Source: Paroedura picta
Lineage: Eukaryota; Chordata; Lepidosauria; Squamata; Gekkonidae
Assembly (NCBI RefSeq): GCF_049243985.1
Contig: NC_135375.1
Location: 21,762,490 to 21,826,489, forward strand
DNA: 64,000 nucleotides
Direction: 5' to 3'
This document shows positions 10,500 through 21,270 of the stretch, one piece after another (position 1 is the stretch's first letter; every line of letters begins with the position of its first letter). Below the pieces are notes generated by a model. It searched no databases and was not told the origin of the DNA. It saw only the letters and a list, made by a program, of their open reading frames with translations. A program made the position numbers and the translations under genes.

Positions 10500-11115
10500 C
10501 GAAACCCAAAGGCAACTTCAGCTTCGATGCTGCATGATTGTGGGTGAGGAGTTGTTTGAGACTGGGGGGAGGCTGTCTGTACACAGGAAAAAGTTTGTCC
10601 TCTCCTCCAGTACTTGTGAAAGAGAACTGACATTATTCACTAGAAATTGGAAGCCACTGATGATGAGTTGAACTGTTTTGAGTTGAGAGCTGTAGGTGAC
10701 CACTAGTGGTGTTCGGTTATCGTCTCTCTTGGGCCTGTCTTGCAACAGGCTTTCTCTGGGTACCATTCTGGCTTTGTTAATCTGTTTCTAGACTTAATCA
10801 GGTAGATACTTTAGTTCCAGAAAGGCCTGGTGTAGAACCTTCAGGTGAGGATCTCTGTATATAATCTTGGAACAGATGTGGCTGCAGCACAGAACCTGGC
10901 CGTATCACTTTGGGATTTTTAGGACGGTAGCTTGAGACATGTAGGTATGATTGTCGCTCAGTAGGTTTCTGGTATAAGGAGGTATCTATGCATCCATTAT
11001 GTATTTTTACAGTAGTGTAAAATCTAGAGAACACTCTTAGCCATCATAGATGTGCAATCTCTATATACCAACTTCTCGCACAGAGATGGATTAGAAACCA
11101 TAAGAAATATGAATT
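10500..11115 (-). mobile_element. Penelope-like element fragment with inverted 5' part
   Basis: The minus strand of ~11040-10518 translates to segments typical of the Penelope-like reverse transcriptase C-terminus and the linker after it. These are a TTVKIHNGCIDTSLYQKPT-like stretch (family: LYRKPTDR.SYLH), SYLHVSSYRPKNPK, then RTPLVVTYSSQL. The plus strand at 11043-11115 reads DVQSLYTNF.HRDGLETIR, matching the upstream motif-A region (DV.SLYTNIP...GL.AIR). The two parts are in opposite orientation and abut near 11040. The copy is a fossil and makes no protein. Confidence 0.72.
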
Positions 11116-11372
11116 TCTGACAACACCACAGCTGGCTTTGCCACCAAACGGTGTCATTTTGTTCTCACCCATAACTGCTTCCGATCTGGCAGCATCTAAA
11201 TCAGTGGGACTTCCTTGGAAGTCAGTGGGGCTTACTTATAAGTTAGTGGGAGTCACTTCCCCCAGGCTTTCTGTTGAGGGTGCTTGAGGCCATTTTTCTA
11301 CCACCCATTAGCAGTGCCACCTGAGCTGTGGGTTGTTAGGTGCCAAATGAGCATGTTTTATTCTGATGCCCG
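11116..11372. other. No recognisable feature
   Basis: Short unique stretch with the repeated phrase gtcagtggg / gttagtggg at 11221-11250. Confidence 0.4.
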
Positions 11373-11717
11373 AGTCACGGGCCCATTATGCACGGCCGCC
11401 GAAATGGCGATTTCGGGTCACATGGAAAACGCAGAGGGGGAAGACGCGAAGCACACCGGTTATGCATGGAACGGGGCGCAACGGCGGCAAAACCCAGAGT
11501 AACCAATTATGCACGCGGCGATCCCGGCACCGCTTCTGGTTGCGCCCCGGTCACCTGGAAGCTGCACTTTCTTCCGCGTTTTGCTAACGCAGCTTTTTTG
11601 GCGGCATGCACCGAAGCTGCGGCTGGTTGCAGCCGGCTCCGTGCATTATCGGTGATTTTAGTCGCCGCCATTCCACCCCGAATGTGCGTTATTCCCCCCG
11701 TGCATAATGGGTCACGG
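11373..11717. mobile_element. CpG-rich inverted-repeat element (CCATTATGCACGG ends)
   Basis: Element 11381-11710 (330 bp) has ends gcCCATTATGCACGG and CCGTGCATAATGG. It is flanked by gtcacgg at 11374-11380 and 11711-11717 (7 of 8 bp if extended one base left). The core TTATGCA or its complement recurs inside (about 11459, 11504 and 11641), like subterminal binding sites. GC and CpG content are much higher than in the flanks, which suggests youth. There is no transposase, so it is non-autonomous. hAT is likely from the target-duplication length. Confidence 0.75.
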
Positions 11718-11779
11718 TGCTGCTTGATCAATTGCAGTGTAATGCTTTTGCACGTTACATCTCTGTTTATATATTATTT

Positions 11780-11866
11780 TCTTGAATGCTTTGAGCCACT
11801 CTGAGGCCAGTGACCCAGGGGAAGGGCAGGGTTTAAGCCTAACGCTAAGTAAATAAAACAAAAATA
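11780..11866 (+). repeat. LINE-type 3' end with A-rich tail
   Basis: tgctttgagccactctgagg leads through ggggaagggcagggtttaag to agtaaataaaacaaaa. This is the pattern of reptile L2/CR1-clade LINE 3' ends (also at 21650, 52722 and, reversed, 55644). Only the last ~85 bp are present. Confidence 0.55.
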
Positions 11867-12785
11867 TGAGACTGTAAACATCCCTATGAGTCCAGAGAAT
11901 GTCTATTTTCATTTTTCTTAGTAAAGAGCTTTGATTTTTTATTTTTTTGTATAAAGGCCCTTGGTTTCTGTGAGGTCCAAATCCAGTCTTCAAATATACC
12001 TTCAAGAGAAAGGACTTGGGGTGCAAAAAGGAAAGGAAAGGAAAGACACCCCCACCATCCCCACCACCACTATTCCAGATATGCTCTAGGGCTGCACAAT
12101 AGTTAAGAATTCTCCCTGTTCCATCGCCTCCGCCCACATCAAACCTCTTGGTCCCTTTTCGGAGCTTGTTAATTCAACATTAGGTAGGATGCTCTGGCCT
12201 TGTTCCCAGAATTTAACAGTGGGGGCCTTGTGAAATGCTAAATGATGTGTATAACAGCATTCAGGCCCTCCGCGAGCCGATCCGTCAAAACATTCGCTGC
12301 TTTGAAAATGTGTTCTTAAAAGGGAGGGGGGGGGGAACAGGGCATATGGAACATATTAGTATATTTTGGTGAAGTTTAGGCAGCCTGTCCCAAGAGAAGC
12401 TTTAAAAAGCTGGAGGGCAAAGTCCTACCTTATAGCAACGAGCATCTCCTCAAAACGGTTCTTCCGTGACCTGGCGCACGCAGGAGCCCTGAGAGAACAT
12501 TCACAAATATGGACGTCGATCTTTCTCCAAAGTTCTTTGTGCGAGGCCTTGAGTAAGAAAAGCAAAGAAGGTTCATGACACTTGTGCACAATGGCTGCTA
12601 TTTTCTTTAGCGTGGCTGTCTTGGTTAACGGCATTGATCCTTGGTGCTTTGAGTCACGCAGTATTGCTCGGGGATCTCCGACTCCATGATTTCACCAATC
12701 AGAATTCCTGCATCCCTGAAGGCATTTGCGGGAAGGGCCAACCCGTCTCCTTGGAGATGCACAAGATGGTTCCACAGTAAAGAGA
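11867..12785. other. Mostly unique DNA
   Basis: No exon recognised. 12230-12700 is repeat-free and could hold a conserved non-coding element; a G-run lies near 12322. Confidence 0.4.
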
Positions 12786-12935
12786 GACAAGTGAATTTAG
12801 GCAGATTGTAAGTGGGTGGGCAGAAGGGAGTGTGTAGGTAATTGGGTCTTGTGCAACAGGGAAATGCCCATCACCACTTTGGGATAAAAAGGTGAATTTC
12901 CTCAAGGCCAGACTGGCTGGGGATTCTGGGTTGTT
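12786..12935 (+). repeat. CR1-like LINE 3'-region fragment
   Basis: Parallels the 20225-20370 part of the CR1 at 19405-20503: ttaggcagattgtNagtggg, a ttgtgcaacagggaa block, and gaattt.ctcaaggccag. The true 3' terminus is not reached here. Confidence 0.6.
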
Positions 12936-13040
12936 GTTGTTTTTTTTGGGGGGGGGGGAGCACCTGGCTACATTATCTTTCCCTTAATTCTTTTTCCACA
13001 TGGACAAAGACAGTGCACAGGTATATTACTTGCCCTGCCA

Positions 13041-13387
13041 AAGAAGAAGAAGAAGAAGAAGAAGAAGAAGAAGAAGAAGAAGAAGAAGAAGAAGAAGAAG
13101 AAGAAGAAGAAGAAGAAGAAGAATTGGTTCTTATATGCCGCTTTTCCCTACCTGAAGGAGGCTCAAAGCGGCTTACAGTCGCCTTCCCATTCCTCTCCCC
13201 ACAACAGACACCCTGTGGGTGGGTGAGGCTGAGAGAGCGCTGATATCACTGCTCAGTCAGAACAGTTTTATCAGTGCCGTAGCGAGCCCAAGGTCACCCA
13301 GCTGGTTGCATGTGGGGGAGCGCAGAATCGAACCCGGCATGCCAGATTAGAAGTCCGCACTCCTAACCACTTCACCAAACTGGCTCT
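13041..13387 (-). repeat. CORE-like SINE with expanded GAA tail
   Basis: The minus-strand SINE body at 13122-13387 is nearly identical to the 9491 copy. Its tail is about 27 uninterrupted GAA units (13041-13121), again far longer than usual. Confidence 0.93.
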
Positions 13388-14593
13388 CAATAATAATAAC
13401 AACAGTAACAAATGGTGAAAGGTTTGCCTGCAGCAAGAAGGCATGAGGGCTTTTGAGATTAAACCAGGTTGAGGTGGTCGAAAGCTATTTATGGGAAGAA
13501 TAATAAGTGGGCGGGTTTGGAGACAAATAAACTTTTCACTGCTTTTCTTTTTAAAGGTTGAGGAAAAACATAATAAAATACAACAGTAGGTGAGTGAGTA
13601 CAGGGATTTTTCTGGATGTGCTTAAATTGTGAAACATGACTTCTACAACACAACATTAAAGGGAAACATTTCTTGTCTGTAGCTCCCAAAGTCTCTGATC
13701 CAGAGGATGCTGTTCAGATTTCGTTTTTGAGGAGGTGGGGAGGGGAGGACATCCAGAGGAATGTTTCCATGAACACTCTGCCACTAGACTTTTGTGGCAT
13801 CCTAATCCCAGGACTGCACTGTAAACCACATTTCACTTTCTTTGCTACTGACTAAAGGCCAGACTACATGATACATGTAACATGAATGTGGACACGCATA
13901 CCAAAACTGACCCCATCTTGTGTAGGGTCATTATAGTTCTCTTTGAAAGTGTGTCACCCTGTGCAGCTCCAAATGCTGCAAGGGGGGCAATAGCAAAAAC
14001 AGCATGGTTGATGTCACCACCTTGCATAACACTCTAGAAATCTACCTGAGCTCTATGGTTTTTACCATAGAATTTCAGGGAAATCCTAGAGTGCTGCATA
14101 ATGTAGTGATGTCACTTCCAGTTACACTCAGCCAGAAGTGACTGAGTGTTTCCCACCTGTCCCAGTTTCCCACCAGTTGCTAGCACTGGGATAGCAACCT
14201 TACCAGAGGCACCCCAGAGGTTTGTGGAGGTTTCATAAAGCTATTGTCATTACACTGAGGATTGATTTCTGATTACACCGAGGATCGGTTACAATAAAGT
14301 CACAATAAAAATTTATTGTGGCCACTACTGAGCATTGGGCTTCCTGAAGTTTCATATTGAGGCCTTTTAAAGAACATTGTTCAAGTACCAAAACAAATGA
14401 CGCATTCTACATTCAAGTTTCTTTTGCTCCGCTTCTTTGTTTTTGGTTAAGTAGACTCTAAGCCAGAAAGTCATGTTCTGCTCAGGTTATTATATATAGT
14501 TTTAATAATTTAAATTTATTCTGCTTTGCTAGCATATAGTCACTTCCCAGGGATTTGTGCCCAGAAAAATTAGAAGAATGAGCCACATAAGAC

Positions 14594-14634
<41 letters not shown>

Positions 14635-15546
14635 CTGTAAAATAAACATTATACCATATGTGGGGGAACATTTTTACAGTCAGTGGCTGCTCTCACTTTC
14701 TGGCATTTTACACACAGAGCCATCTGTTTGAGGGTTGTTTGAAATGGATATTTTCCAGCATTTATGTAACTTTGCAGCTGAGAGGAAATGACATCACAGT
14801 TTCCTGCAGAATATTAGCAATGTCAGAACTATGGATAATAAATAGGTTTTTTATTTTATGATACTGTCCCCGTCCCCCCCATGGAGTTTGCTTACCAATC
14901 ATAACTTTATGTTCTGTCTTGCGTTGGGGCCGTGTCCTCAAACCCAAGTTTTGCTCCTATGCCCTAAAAATCATTTCTCAAACAAAGACAAGCAAACTGC
15001 CCTTGGTGGGAAAACTGAACCGATGCGATCAGAACTCTGCTGACAGTTTTTGTCTGATATTTGTCTTTGCAAGTGTTGACAAGCACTTCCCGTTTTCACC
15101 TGCTTTCTGCCTTCACTGTGAAAAACAGTACGTTGTGTCATGACTGGGTTTTGGCAACATTTTTCTTTGCCCTCCCAGTTTGTTGGCTTCATGAGCCTTT
15201 AGGAACCCTATTGGCTGTGGTGGGCCACATGACATGTCAGTGATAGTTCAAACTACCTATCAGGCCATGCTATCGTCATAAACAAAGGATTCTCAGTCAT
15301 GCTGAAGAACAGGATTAAACTGTAGTACTGGCAAATGAGGTAGAGGGTAGTGAGGGCAGAAAAAGGAGGGAAATGATGTTAAGAAAATACGGCAAGCAAA
15401 CAAGTCGAACATTTGATGCAACAAAGCATTTTAAAATGCTACTCATTTTGTTGAATATATCTAGCACTTAAGTGCTTTGCACTGACTTTCGGAGGGAATA
15501 TTGAAGTAAGACAACATTAACTGTGGTCACAGATCATGATCTATAA
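13388..15546. other. Mostly unique DNA with a (GA)n repeat
   Basis: A (GA)18 microsatellite lies at 14597-14633. The left end aaggccagactacatga at about 13856 resembles the aagggccaaactacaa at 42147 and may be a transposon end, but no partner was found. A gtgatgtcacttccag motif lies at about 14105. No exon recognised. Confidence 0.4.
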
Positions 15547-15655
15547 TGGGGTGGCCAAATTGTGACTCTTCAGATGTCTCCTAAGCCTCTGCCCCACATG
15601 TTGGCAGGGGCTCATGGGAATTGTAGTCCATGGACATTTGGAGAGTCCCCTCCTG
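15547..15655. mobile_element. hAT-A relic, left arm shortened
   Basis: ggggtggccaaattgtgac to tggagagtcccctcctg. The right arm (gggaattgtagtccatggac) is well preserved, but most of the matching left arm is gone. No target duplication is evident. Confidence 0.6.
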
Positions 15656-15698
15656 AAGGAAAACTGTGGGGCTCAGAACAGTTTTGCAATGACTCATA

Positions 15699-15890
15699 GT
15701 CCTGGATAGCCCAATCTCCTTAGAGCTCAGAAGCTAAGCAGGGCTCCTGCTTGCCCTGGGAATTGCCATGGAAGATAGGGATTGTGATCCAGAGGAAGGT
15801 AATGGCAAACCACCTCCTCTCATCTCTTGCCTTGAAAACCCCATGAGGTTGGAACCTTCATTGGTTGTGACTTGAGGGTACACTTAAAGG
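15699..15890 (+). repeat. 5S rRNA-derived SINE
   Basis: cagaagctaagcagggct is the 5S internal-promoter match. It is followed by ggtaatggcaaaccacctcc, cttgccttgaaaaccccatg and ttggttgtgacttgag, the standard body and 3' end. Diverged but nearly complete. Confidence 0.82.
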
Positions 15891-15979
15891 TAAATAGACT
15901 CTCAAATGCCTGAGGCTGTTAATGGTTGAGTTCAGTAATACTGGTTGTGTGCCTGAGGCTAAGAGATAGACCAAGAGAC

Positions 15980-16115
15980 CAGGGCCCATTCTGCACACAT
16001 AGGATGATGCACTTTCAATGTGGTTTGGCAGCTGGACTTTCCTGTGCGGAACAGGAAAATCTGCTTCTAAAGTATATTGAAAGTGCATTATCTATTGTGT
16101 GCAGAATAGGCCCAG
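15980..16115. mobile_element. Short palindromic inverted-repeat element
   Basis: GGCCCATTCTGCACACA (15983) and its near-complement TGTGTGCAGAATAGGCC (ending 16112) bound ~130 bp. The complementarity continues inward (gatgcactttcaatg / cattgaaagtgcatta). The flanks are cag on both sides, a possible 3-bp duplication. Such ends recur at 16753 and, diverged, at 5219. A Harbinger-like origin is possible but unproven. Confidence 0.65.
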
Positions 16116-16749
16116 GTCTGATGGGTCAGGGAGAAGTCAGCATGGGATTTGTTGTACTCAGGGTAATGTCTGACAGAATATAAGTGGACCTGTGAGCCAA
16201 TCAGAAAGCCTGGAATAAAGCTGATTGTATTGGTTTTTCACATGCATGAACACTATTCCCCCCCCCCCCAGTTAGCTCAAGAAGGAAGGGAGCTTTTGCC
16301 CAGTTCCTCTTCTTATTGTACCTCCACTGTCATTTTTTAAAATCTATTAAGGTCCTCTAAACCTGAGCATTGCTTTTTAGGGGGAGTCAAAAGAGGCTGC
16401 AGCTAGAAGGGGAAGATCCATTTCCACCACCGTTTGTGCTGATTATTTGTGGAATCCAACCCTATAAACTTTGATTATAATGCAAAGGCATCTGGAGGCA
16501 ATATTGAAAAATATGCAGAAATTAACAAGCACAGAAAAGATGCACATTATAGAGTTTGGGAAGTTTTCATCTCTATCAGTTACTAAGCTTGGCGTACACA
16601 TTTCCTCTTTAAAACACTGCTCAATAGTGTCTAAGAAGAAGCAGGCCATTGTCTCCTTCCTAATGACCCGCAGCAGAAACTTTTAAACCTGCAAAGGATT
16701 CTTCCTAAATTTTGGGAATTTAATACAGCTGTTAAATATCGAGAAAGGG
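16116..16749. other. No recognisable feature
   Basis: Unique-looking apart from a C-run at 16258-16270. Confidence 0.4.
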
Positions 16750-17651
16750 TCAGGGCCATTCTGCACTGGGATCTATGTAGCAAATTGGTTGCGGAACGAA
16801 AAAACGCCATTTTAAATAGTGGAATTCGTCATTATGCATACCTGCCTTTGTAGTGGAATCCAGTTGCGCTTCTATCGTTTCCCACAGGTTTCCGGTCTCG
16901 GCAAAAATCGCTAGCCAGGAAGCGATATTGCCGAGCTGTGTCCCGCCCCTGGCCGTCAAGCAGCCAATGGGCAGCCGTTATCATGCTCCCAAACAGCCCC
17001 TTTCCCTTTAAGGAAGGTTTAAAAAAAAAAAAACCACACACGTTGCAACGAATCTGCGTTGATTCGTTGCAACCGAGAGACCCATCCAGCTAGCAGGTGG
17101 TGTTTGAGCTGCCGTTTCATCATTGCCACGCTCTCCCCGAGTGAAAAAAAAAATGCCCCCCCCCCTCATGGGCGCTATTTTCGGCCAAAAACAGTGTGAA
17201 AAATAAACGGAAAATAAATCAGCAAACGGGCCTCTGTGCTGCTTGTGCTTGGTGACTTTAAACAGAGGGACTGCAACCGGAGAAGCCTCGCTGGGTAAAC
17301 GAAGGCTTGCCGGTGCGTTGATCTCCACTCGCTCTGAGAAAAAAAAATGGCAATCGCTTCTCCGGAAGATAAGAGGAGAGAGCCAGGGGGAGGGACTTTG
17401 CAGAAATCGCAACAATGGTAACGCACAGAACTTTTCCGCTAGTGTTGCAGATTGGTTGCAGGAGTGTAGCCCTTTCCAGAGGGTGAATCTACTTTTTGGG
17501 ATTTCCCTGAAAGCGCTACAACGAAGCGCTTTTTGCGGATCGGTTTCAGGAGTGTTGCAGATTGTCAACGACGTTGTGCATAATGGCAAAACTGTAGCGA
17601 TTTCAATTTATAACCATTGTACTATTTGGGACGAGTGCGGAACAGCCCTCA
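16750..17651. mobile_element. ~0.9-kb inverted-repeat DNA transposon, non-autonomous
   Basis: The ends GGGCCATTCTGCACT (16753) and AGTGCGGAACAGCCC (ending 17648) are diverged inverted repeats, flanked by tca on both sides (possible 3-bp duplication). Inside are gtcattatgcata (~16828) and gttgtgcataatggc (~17573), which echo the 11381 element. No transposase is recognisable. Open frames across it are chance frames in CpG-rich sequence. Confidence 0.55.
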
Positions 17652-17721
17652 GTCTAGGAGTCCTGCAAGAGTGCAGCTCTGTAGTAAACCATGAAGTATT
17701 GGAATATGTGGGAGACTATAT

Positions 17722-18096
17722 GTGGGGATTTGATAACCATCTTCAAGTATTTAAAAAGCTGCCATGGAGAGGATGGAGCAGAGTTGTTCTCTCTTGCCCG
17801 GGAGGGATGGACCAGAACCAATGGGATGAAATTAATTTAAAAGAAATTCTGTCTCAACATCTGGAAGAAGTTCCTGACAGTCAGTGGAACAGGCTTTCTC
17901 GGGAGGTGGTGGGTTCTCCACCTTTGGAAATTTTAAAACAGAGGCTGGATAGCCATCTGACGGAGAGGCTGATTCTGTGAAGGCTTAAGGGGGTGGCAGG
18001 TTACAGTGGATGAGCGATAGGACTATGAGTGTCCTGCATAGTGCAGGGGGTTGTACTAGATGACCCAGGAGGTCCCTTCCAACTCTATGATTCTAT
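17722..18096 (+). repeat. CR1 LINE 3' end
   Basis: Reads from the block atttgataaccatcttcaag through cttgcccgggagggatggac, ggaacaggctttctcgggag and ggttgtactagatgacccag to the terminal ccaactctatgattctatg. The frame at 17900-17960 gives WNRLSREVV-like residues followed by LKQRLD, the C-terminal signature of the CR1 ORF. 5'-truncated, as CR1 copies usually are. Confidence 0.88.
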
Positions 18097-18122
18097 GACT
18101 AACTGACCTGCCCGGGCTCCAC

Positions 18123-18332
18123 AGGAAGAGTAAGGCTGCCAGCCTCCAGGTGGGAGCTCCAGAACTGCAAGTGATCTCCAGACAACAGAGACCAAACTCT
18201 CAGGAGGAAATGGCTGCATTGAAGAGTGGCTTTTCTGGCATCCCACCCCTGCTGAGCTCCATCACCTCCCCCAAAGCTTGCCTCATATCTCCAGGAATTT
18301 CTCCACTCAGAGCTGTCAGCCCTACAGAAGAA
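18123..18332 (+). mobile_element. hAT-B element
   Basis: Element 18131-18324 has ends TAAGGCTGCCAGC and GCTGTCAGCCCTA, with the family interior (gatctccagacaacagag, ggaggaaatggctgc, atctccaggaatttctcc). The flanks aggaagag and cagaagaa agree at 5 of 8 positions, consistent with a decayed 8-bp duplication. Confidence 0.75.
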
Positions 18333-19075
18333 GTATGCATGGAACATGCCTGTGCCAATTTTGATGTTGCTTCTTTGAAAGTGTTCATGTAGAAGACTCA
18401 AGCAAAGTGAAGGCAGTAACTTATTTAGTGATCTTGTCCATATGAATCTTCTTCCCTGGGGGGCCTTCAAAAAACAACAACAACAACAACAACTTTAAAA
18501 TGCCAGGAACAGTCTTTTGTGTTTTAAAAAGAGGTCAAAAGCTGTAGGTTTAAATGAAAGGGGGATGGGGAGAATAAGCCCACCTGGTATTCATTCAGAA
18601 TTCTGCACTTTTAGTTCATGGGCTAGCTTGCCAAAACAGCAGGGTTATTTTAAAATAGAAAAGCAAAAAAACCCTCCGATTGACCCGCAGGGATATAAAA
18701 CTCAGTGATGCCAGCCGACCAGTCAATTTAAGTGGACTACAAGGAGGAAGTTCTTGGCAGGTTGACAGAAGGTGCCTCCGGAGTTCCCGATGAATGCCAG
18801 GTGGGCTTACTGCAGCATGAAGCCAGTGCCTTTGAATGGTTTGCATAATGCTGGAGGAGATGGATTCTGGTTGTTTTCAAGGCATTTTTTAAGGGATCTG
18901 CAGGCCAGTGTTTTTCAAGTTACATTCCAGGAAACCCCCTGCGGATCCCAAGAAGCTTGTCAAGGATCCTTCAGTCACAAAACAGACAAACTTTCCCGAC
19001 TGTTTTCCCATTACATATTTTGATGCTACACTCCCTCTCACTGTCACATTTCTACCTTATAGGGCAGTTGTTGAC
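18333..19075. other. No recognisable feature
   Basis: Unique-looking; an (AAC)n run sits at about 18475-18493. Confidence 0.4.
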
Positions 19076-19190
19076 TAGGTTTGCCAACACCAAGCTGGGA
19101 AATTCCTGGAGGTTTGGTGGTGAAGCCTGGGAAGAATTGGTTTTGGGGAGAGCAGGAACCTCAGTGGGATATAATGCTATATAATGACGT
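19076..19190 (-). mobile_element. hAT-B fragment
   Basis: taggtttgccaac, then gctgggaaattcctggagg and the ggatataatgctata block: the right half of hAT-B in reverse orientation. The other end is missing. Confidence 0.6.
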
Positions 19191-19351
19191 AGAGTCTACT
19201 ATATTAGATAGGAAAAATCATATGCATCAATATGGGATAGGTGAGACTTCTCTTGGGGTCTGGGGGTCTTAGTAGAACAGACATGGAATATGAGCCAGCA
19301 GTGTGACTCGGTAGCTAAAAATGCAAATGGGATTTTGGGCTGTTTATTATA

Positions 19352-19398
19352 GTGTCCAGATCACGTGAATTAGAGTGTCCAGATCACATGAGTTGATG
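19352..19398. repeat. Two-copy tandem duplication (~23 bp)
   Basis: The phrase gtgtccagatcacNtga occurs twice in direct succession. Probably replication slippage. Confidence 0.6.
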
Positions 19399-19547
19399 CT
19401 TTACTCTGTTCTGGTTTGGCTTCACTTGGAGTGTTCAGTTTTGGGCACCACAAGTGAAGAAAGATGTAGACAAACTGGAACATATCCAGATGAGGGCTAC
19501 AAAGATGGTGAGTGGTTTGGAGACCAAGATGTATGAGGAAAGGTTAG

Positions 19548-19604
19548 AATCATAGAATCATAGAGTTGGAAGAGGCCATACAGGCCATCTAATTCAACAA
19601 AGGA
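19548..19604 (-). repeat. Short CR1 3' end inserted in another CR1
   Basis: agaatcatagaatcatagag to ggccatctaattcaac is the reverse complement of the last ~55 bp of a younger CR1. It sits between gaggaaaggtt and aggagcttggtc of the host CR1. Extreme 5' truncation is typical of CR1. Confidence 0.75.
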
Positions 19605-19676
19605 GCTTGGTCTGTTTGGAAAGATGATGACTAAGAGGCTATATGATAACTATCTTCAAATACTTGAAGGGCTGTC

Positions 19677-20032
19677 ATATAGAATAGTAATCCCCAACCT
19701 GTGGGCCGCAGACCACATGTGGGCCGCAGACCACATGTGGTCCTTCGACTAATTGGAGGTGGGCCCCAAAGGATGCCTTCTCTCTCCCCCCCCCGGCCTT
19801 TACTTCATCCCCCCCAGCCCTTTACAACACACTTCATTGTTGTGGCGTGTCTGTATCTTATTTTGAAGGGATGTTTAAACATTACCATAGCGATCAGAGA
19901 GCGTTAGGGAAGTGGTTGAGAGTAGAGGAGTAAACTACCCCCCCCCCACCGGGCCTCAGTAAAAGGCGTTGAGTGGTCCCCGGTGTTGAGTGGTCCCCGG
20001 TGATAAAAAGGTTGGGGACCACTGATATAGAA
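19677..20032. mobile_element. hAT-C element with perfect 8-bp duplication
   Basis: Element 19685-20024 (340 bp): left end tagtaatccccaacct, right end aggttggggaccactg, an inverted repeat close to CAGTGGTCCCCAACCT. atatagaa flanks it exactly at 19677-19684 and 20025-20032. Inside is a short direct repeat (ccgcagaccacatgtggg, twice) and another near the right (gttgagtggtccccgg, twice). Non-autonomous; hAT by end sequence and duplication length. Confidence 0.9.
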
Positions 20033-20690
20033 GACGGAGCAGAGTTCTTTTATGTTTCCCCAGATGGTCAGATCAGAACCAATGGGTTGAAATTACTTCA
20101 AAACAATTTTCAAACATCCAGAAGAAGTTTATGACAGCTAGAGTGGTTCCTCAGTGAAACAGGCTTCCTCGGGTAGTGGTGAGTTCTCCTTCTTCAGATG
20201 TCATCAGGCAGAAATACTGATTTTATGAACTTAGGCAGATTGTGAGTGGGTGGGCAGGAAGGGATGTGCCAGTGTTTGTCTCTTGTGACCTTTCCTTGCA
20301 TACCCAGGGAATGGCTGATTGCCACTGTGGGATAGTAGGTGAATTTTCTTCAGGCCAGGCTGGATTCTGGAGAGTTTTGGTAGGCTGATCACTTGGGCAT
20401 AAATTTGGGGTCACTGTGGGTAGGCAAATAGCTGTGAGTTCCTCCATTGTGCAGGGGGTTGAGCTCAATGACCCAGGAGTTACCTTCCGACTATATGATT
20501 CTAAGCGGCCATTTTCTCCAGGGGAACCATCATCTGAAGAACAGTTATAACTTTGGGAGATTCCTAGGCTCCATTGGAAGGCTGGGAACTCTGTGTGAGA
20601 TCTTGGAGAACTGCAGCCAATCAAAGCAGTTAAACCTGACCTTGATAAACCAATGACCTGTCTCCATTTAAGACAGTGTCATGTGTTCAA

Positions 20691-20880
20691 AATAGTTTCA
20701 TCAGATGACCGTGGTGGTCTACAGTAGAACAGCTAGATACAAATCCAGTCGCACCTTAGACAGCAACAAAATTTTCCATGTAGGAGCTTTCAAGAGTCAT
20801 AGGATAGAATATCTTATTAAAGGAGTTTTGACTCTTCAGAGCTCATACGATGAAAATCTTGTTGATCTATCATGGCCTAC
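20691..20880 (-). repeat. Dispersed repeat with GGTCTTAAAGGTGC-type 3' end
   Basis: On the minus strand: agctcctacatggaaaattt, then ttgctgtctaaggtgcgactg, then a segment read as tagaccaccacggtcatct. The same order occurs at 33301, 43100 and 52413. It is an abundant squamate repeat whose class I cannot assign with confidence. Confidence 0.55.
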
Positions 20881-21087
20881 TGGACATATCATCGATAAAA
20901 GAAAATATTAGAAAACCAACTAAGATTGTCCAGGAGCTTTCAAGGTTAACGGCACAACAAGAACTTGGAGAGGCCAGCCATTTGAGTAATCGATTGGGGG
21001 GGAACTACATAGAGTGCTCTGAATACTTCGGAAGAAGGGCAGGGCAAAGAAATAGCCGATCATCATTATAGCAGCTGAACACTCCTG

Positions 21088-21270
21088 AAACTGCCTTATA
21101 CAGAATCAGAACCTTGGTCCATCAAAACCACTATTGCCTACCCACCAGCTCTTCTGGGTCTCAGTCTTTTACATCATCTACGGCTTGGTCCTGTTAACGT
21201 GAGATGCTGGGGATTGAACTGGGGACCTCGTGCATGCCAAGCAGATCCTCAACCACTGAGCCATGACCTC
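21088..21270 (-). repeat. tRNA-Ala-derived SINE
   Basis: Reverse complement of the SINE: head at 21270 (ggctcagtggttgagg, then gcttggcatgcacgagg), B box gttcaatccccagcatctc, and 3' end ggcagtttcagg near 21090. Nearly full length. Confidence 0.85.

Larger units (their letters stand above)
19405..20503 (+). repeat. CR1 LINE 3' region with two nested insertions
   Basis: Starts with cacttggagtgttcagtttt and gggcaccacaagtgaag, and ends near ccgactatatgattct at 20503. It is interrupted by a short reverse-orientation CR1 end (19548-19604) and a hAT-C element (19685-20024). Removing them leaves colinear CR1 3' sequence. It is an older subfamily than the copies at 49512 or 55378. Confidence 0.8.

Noticed and set aside
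13856-14130. Transposon suspected from aaggccagactacatga
   Set aside because: Similar to 42147 but no inverted partner or target duplication was found, so it is left unassigned.
17008-17589. 193-codon minus-strand open frame
   Set aside because: Lies wholly in the non-autonomous inverted-repeat element and has no transposase motif.
17243-17980. 245-codon open frame, the longest in the window
   Set aside because: It runs from a non-autonomous DNA element across the junction into CR1 3' sequence. Only the CR1 part has a known motif, so it is a chance fusion.
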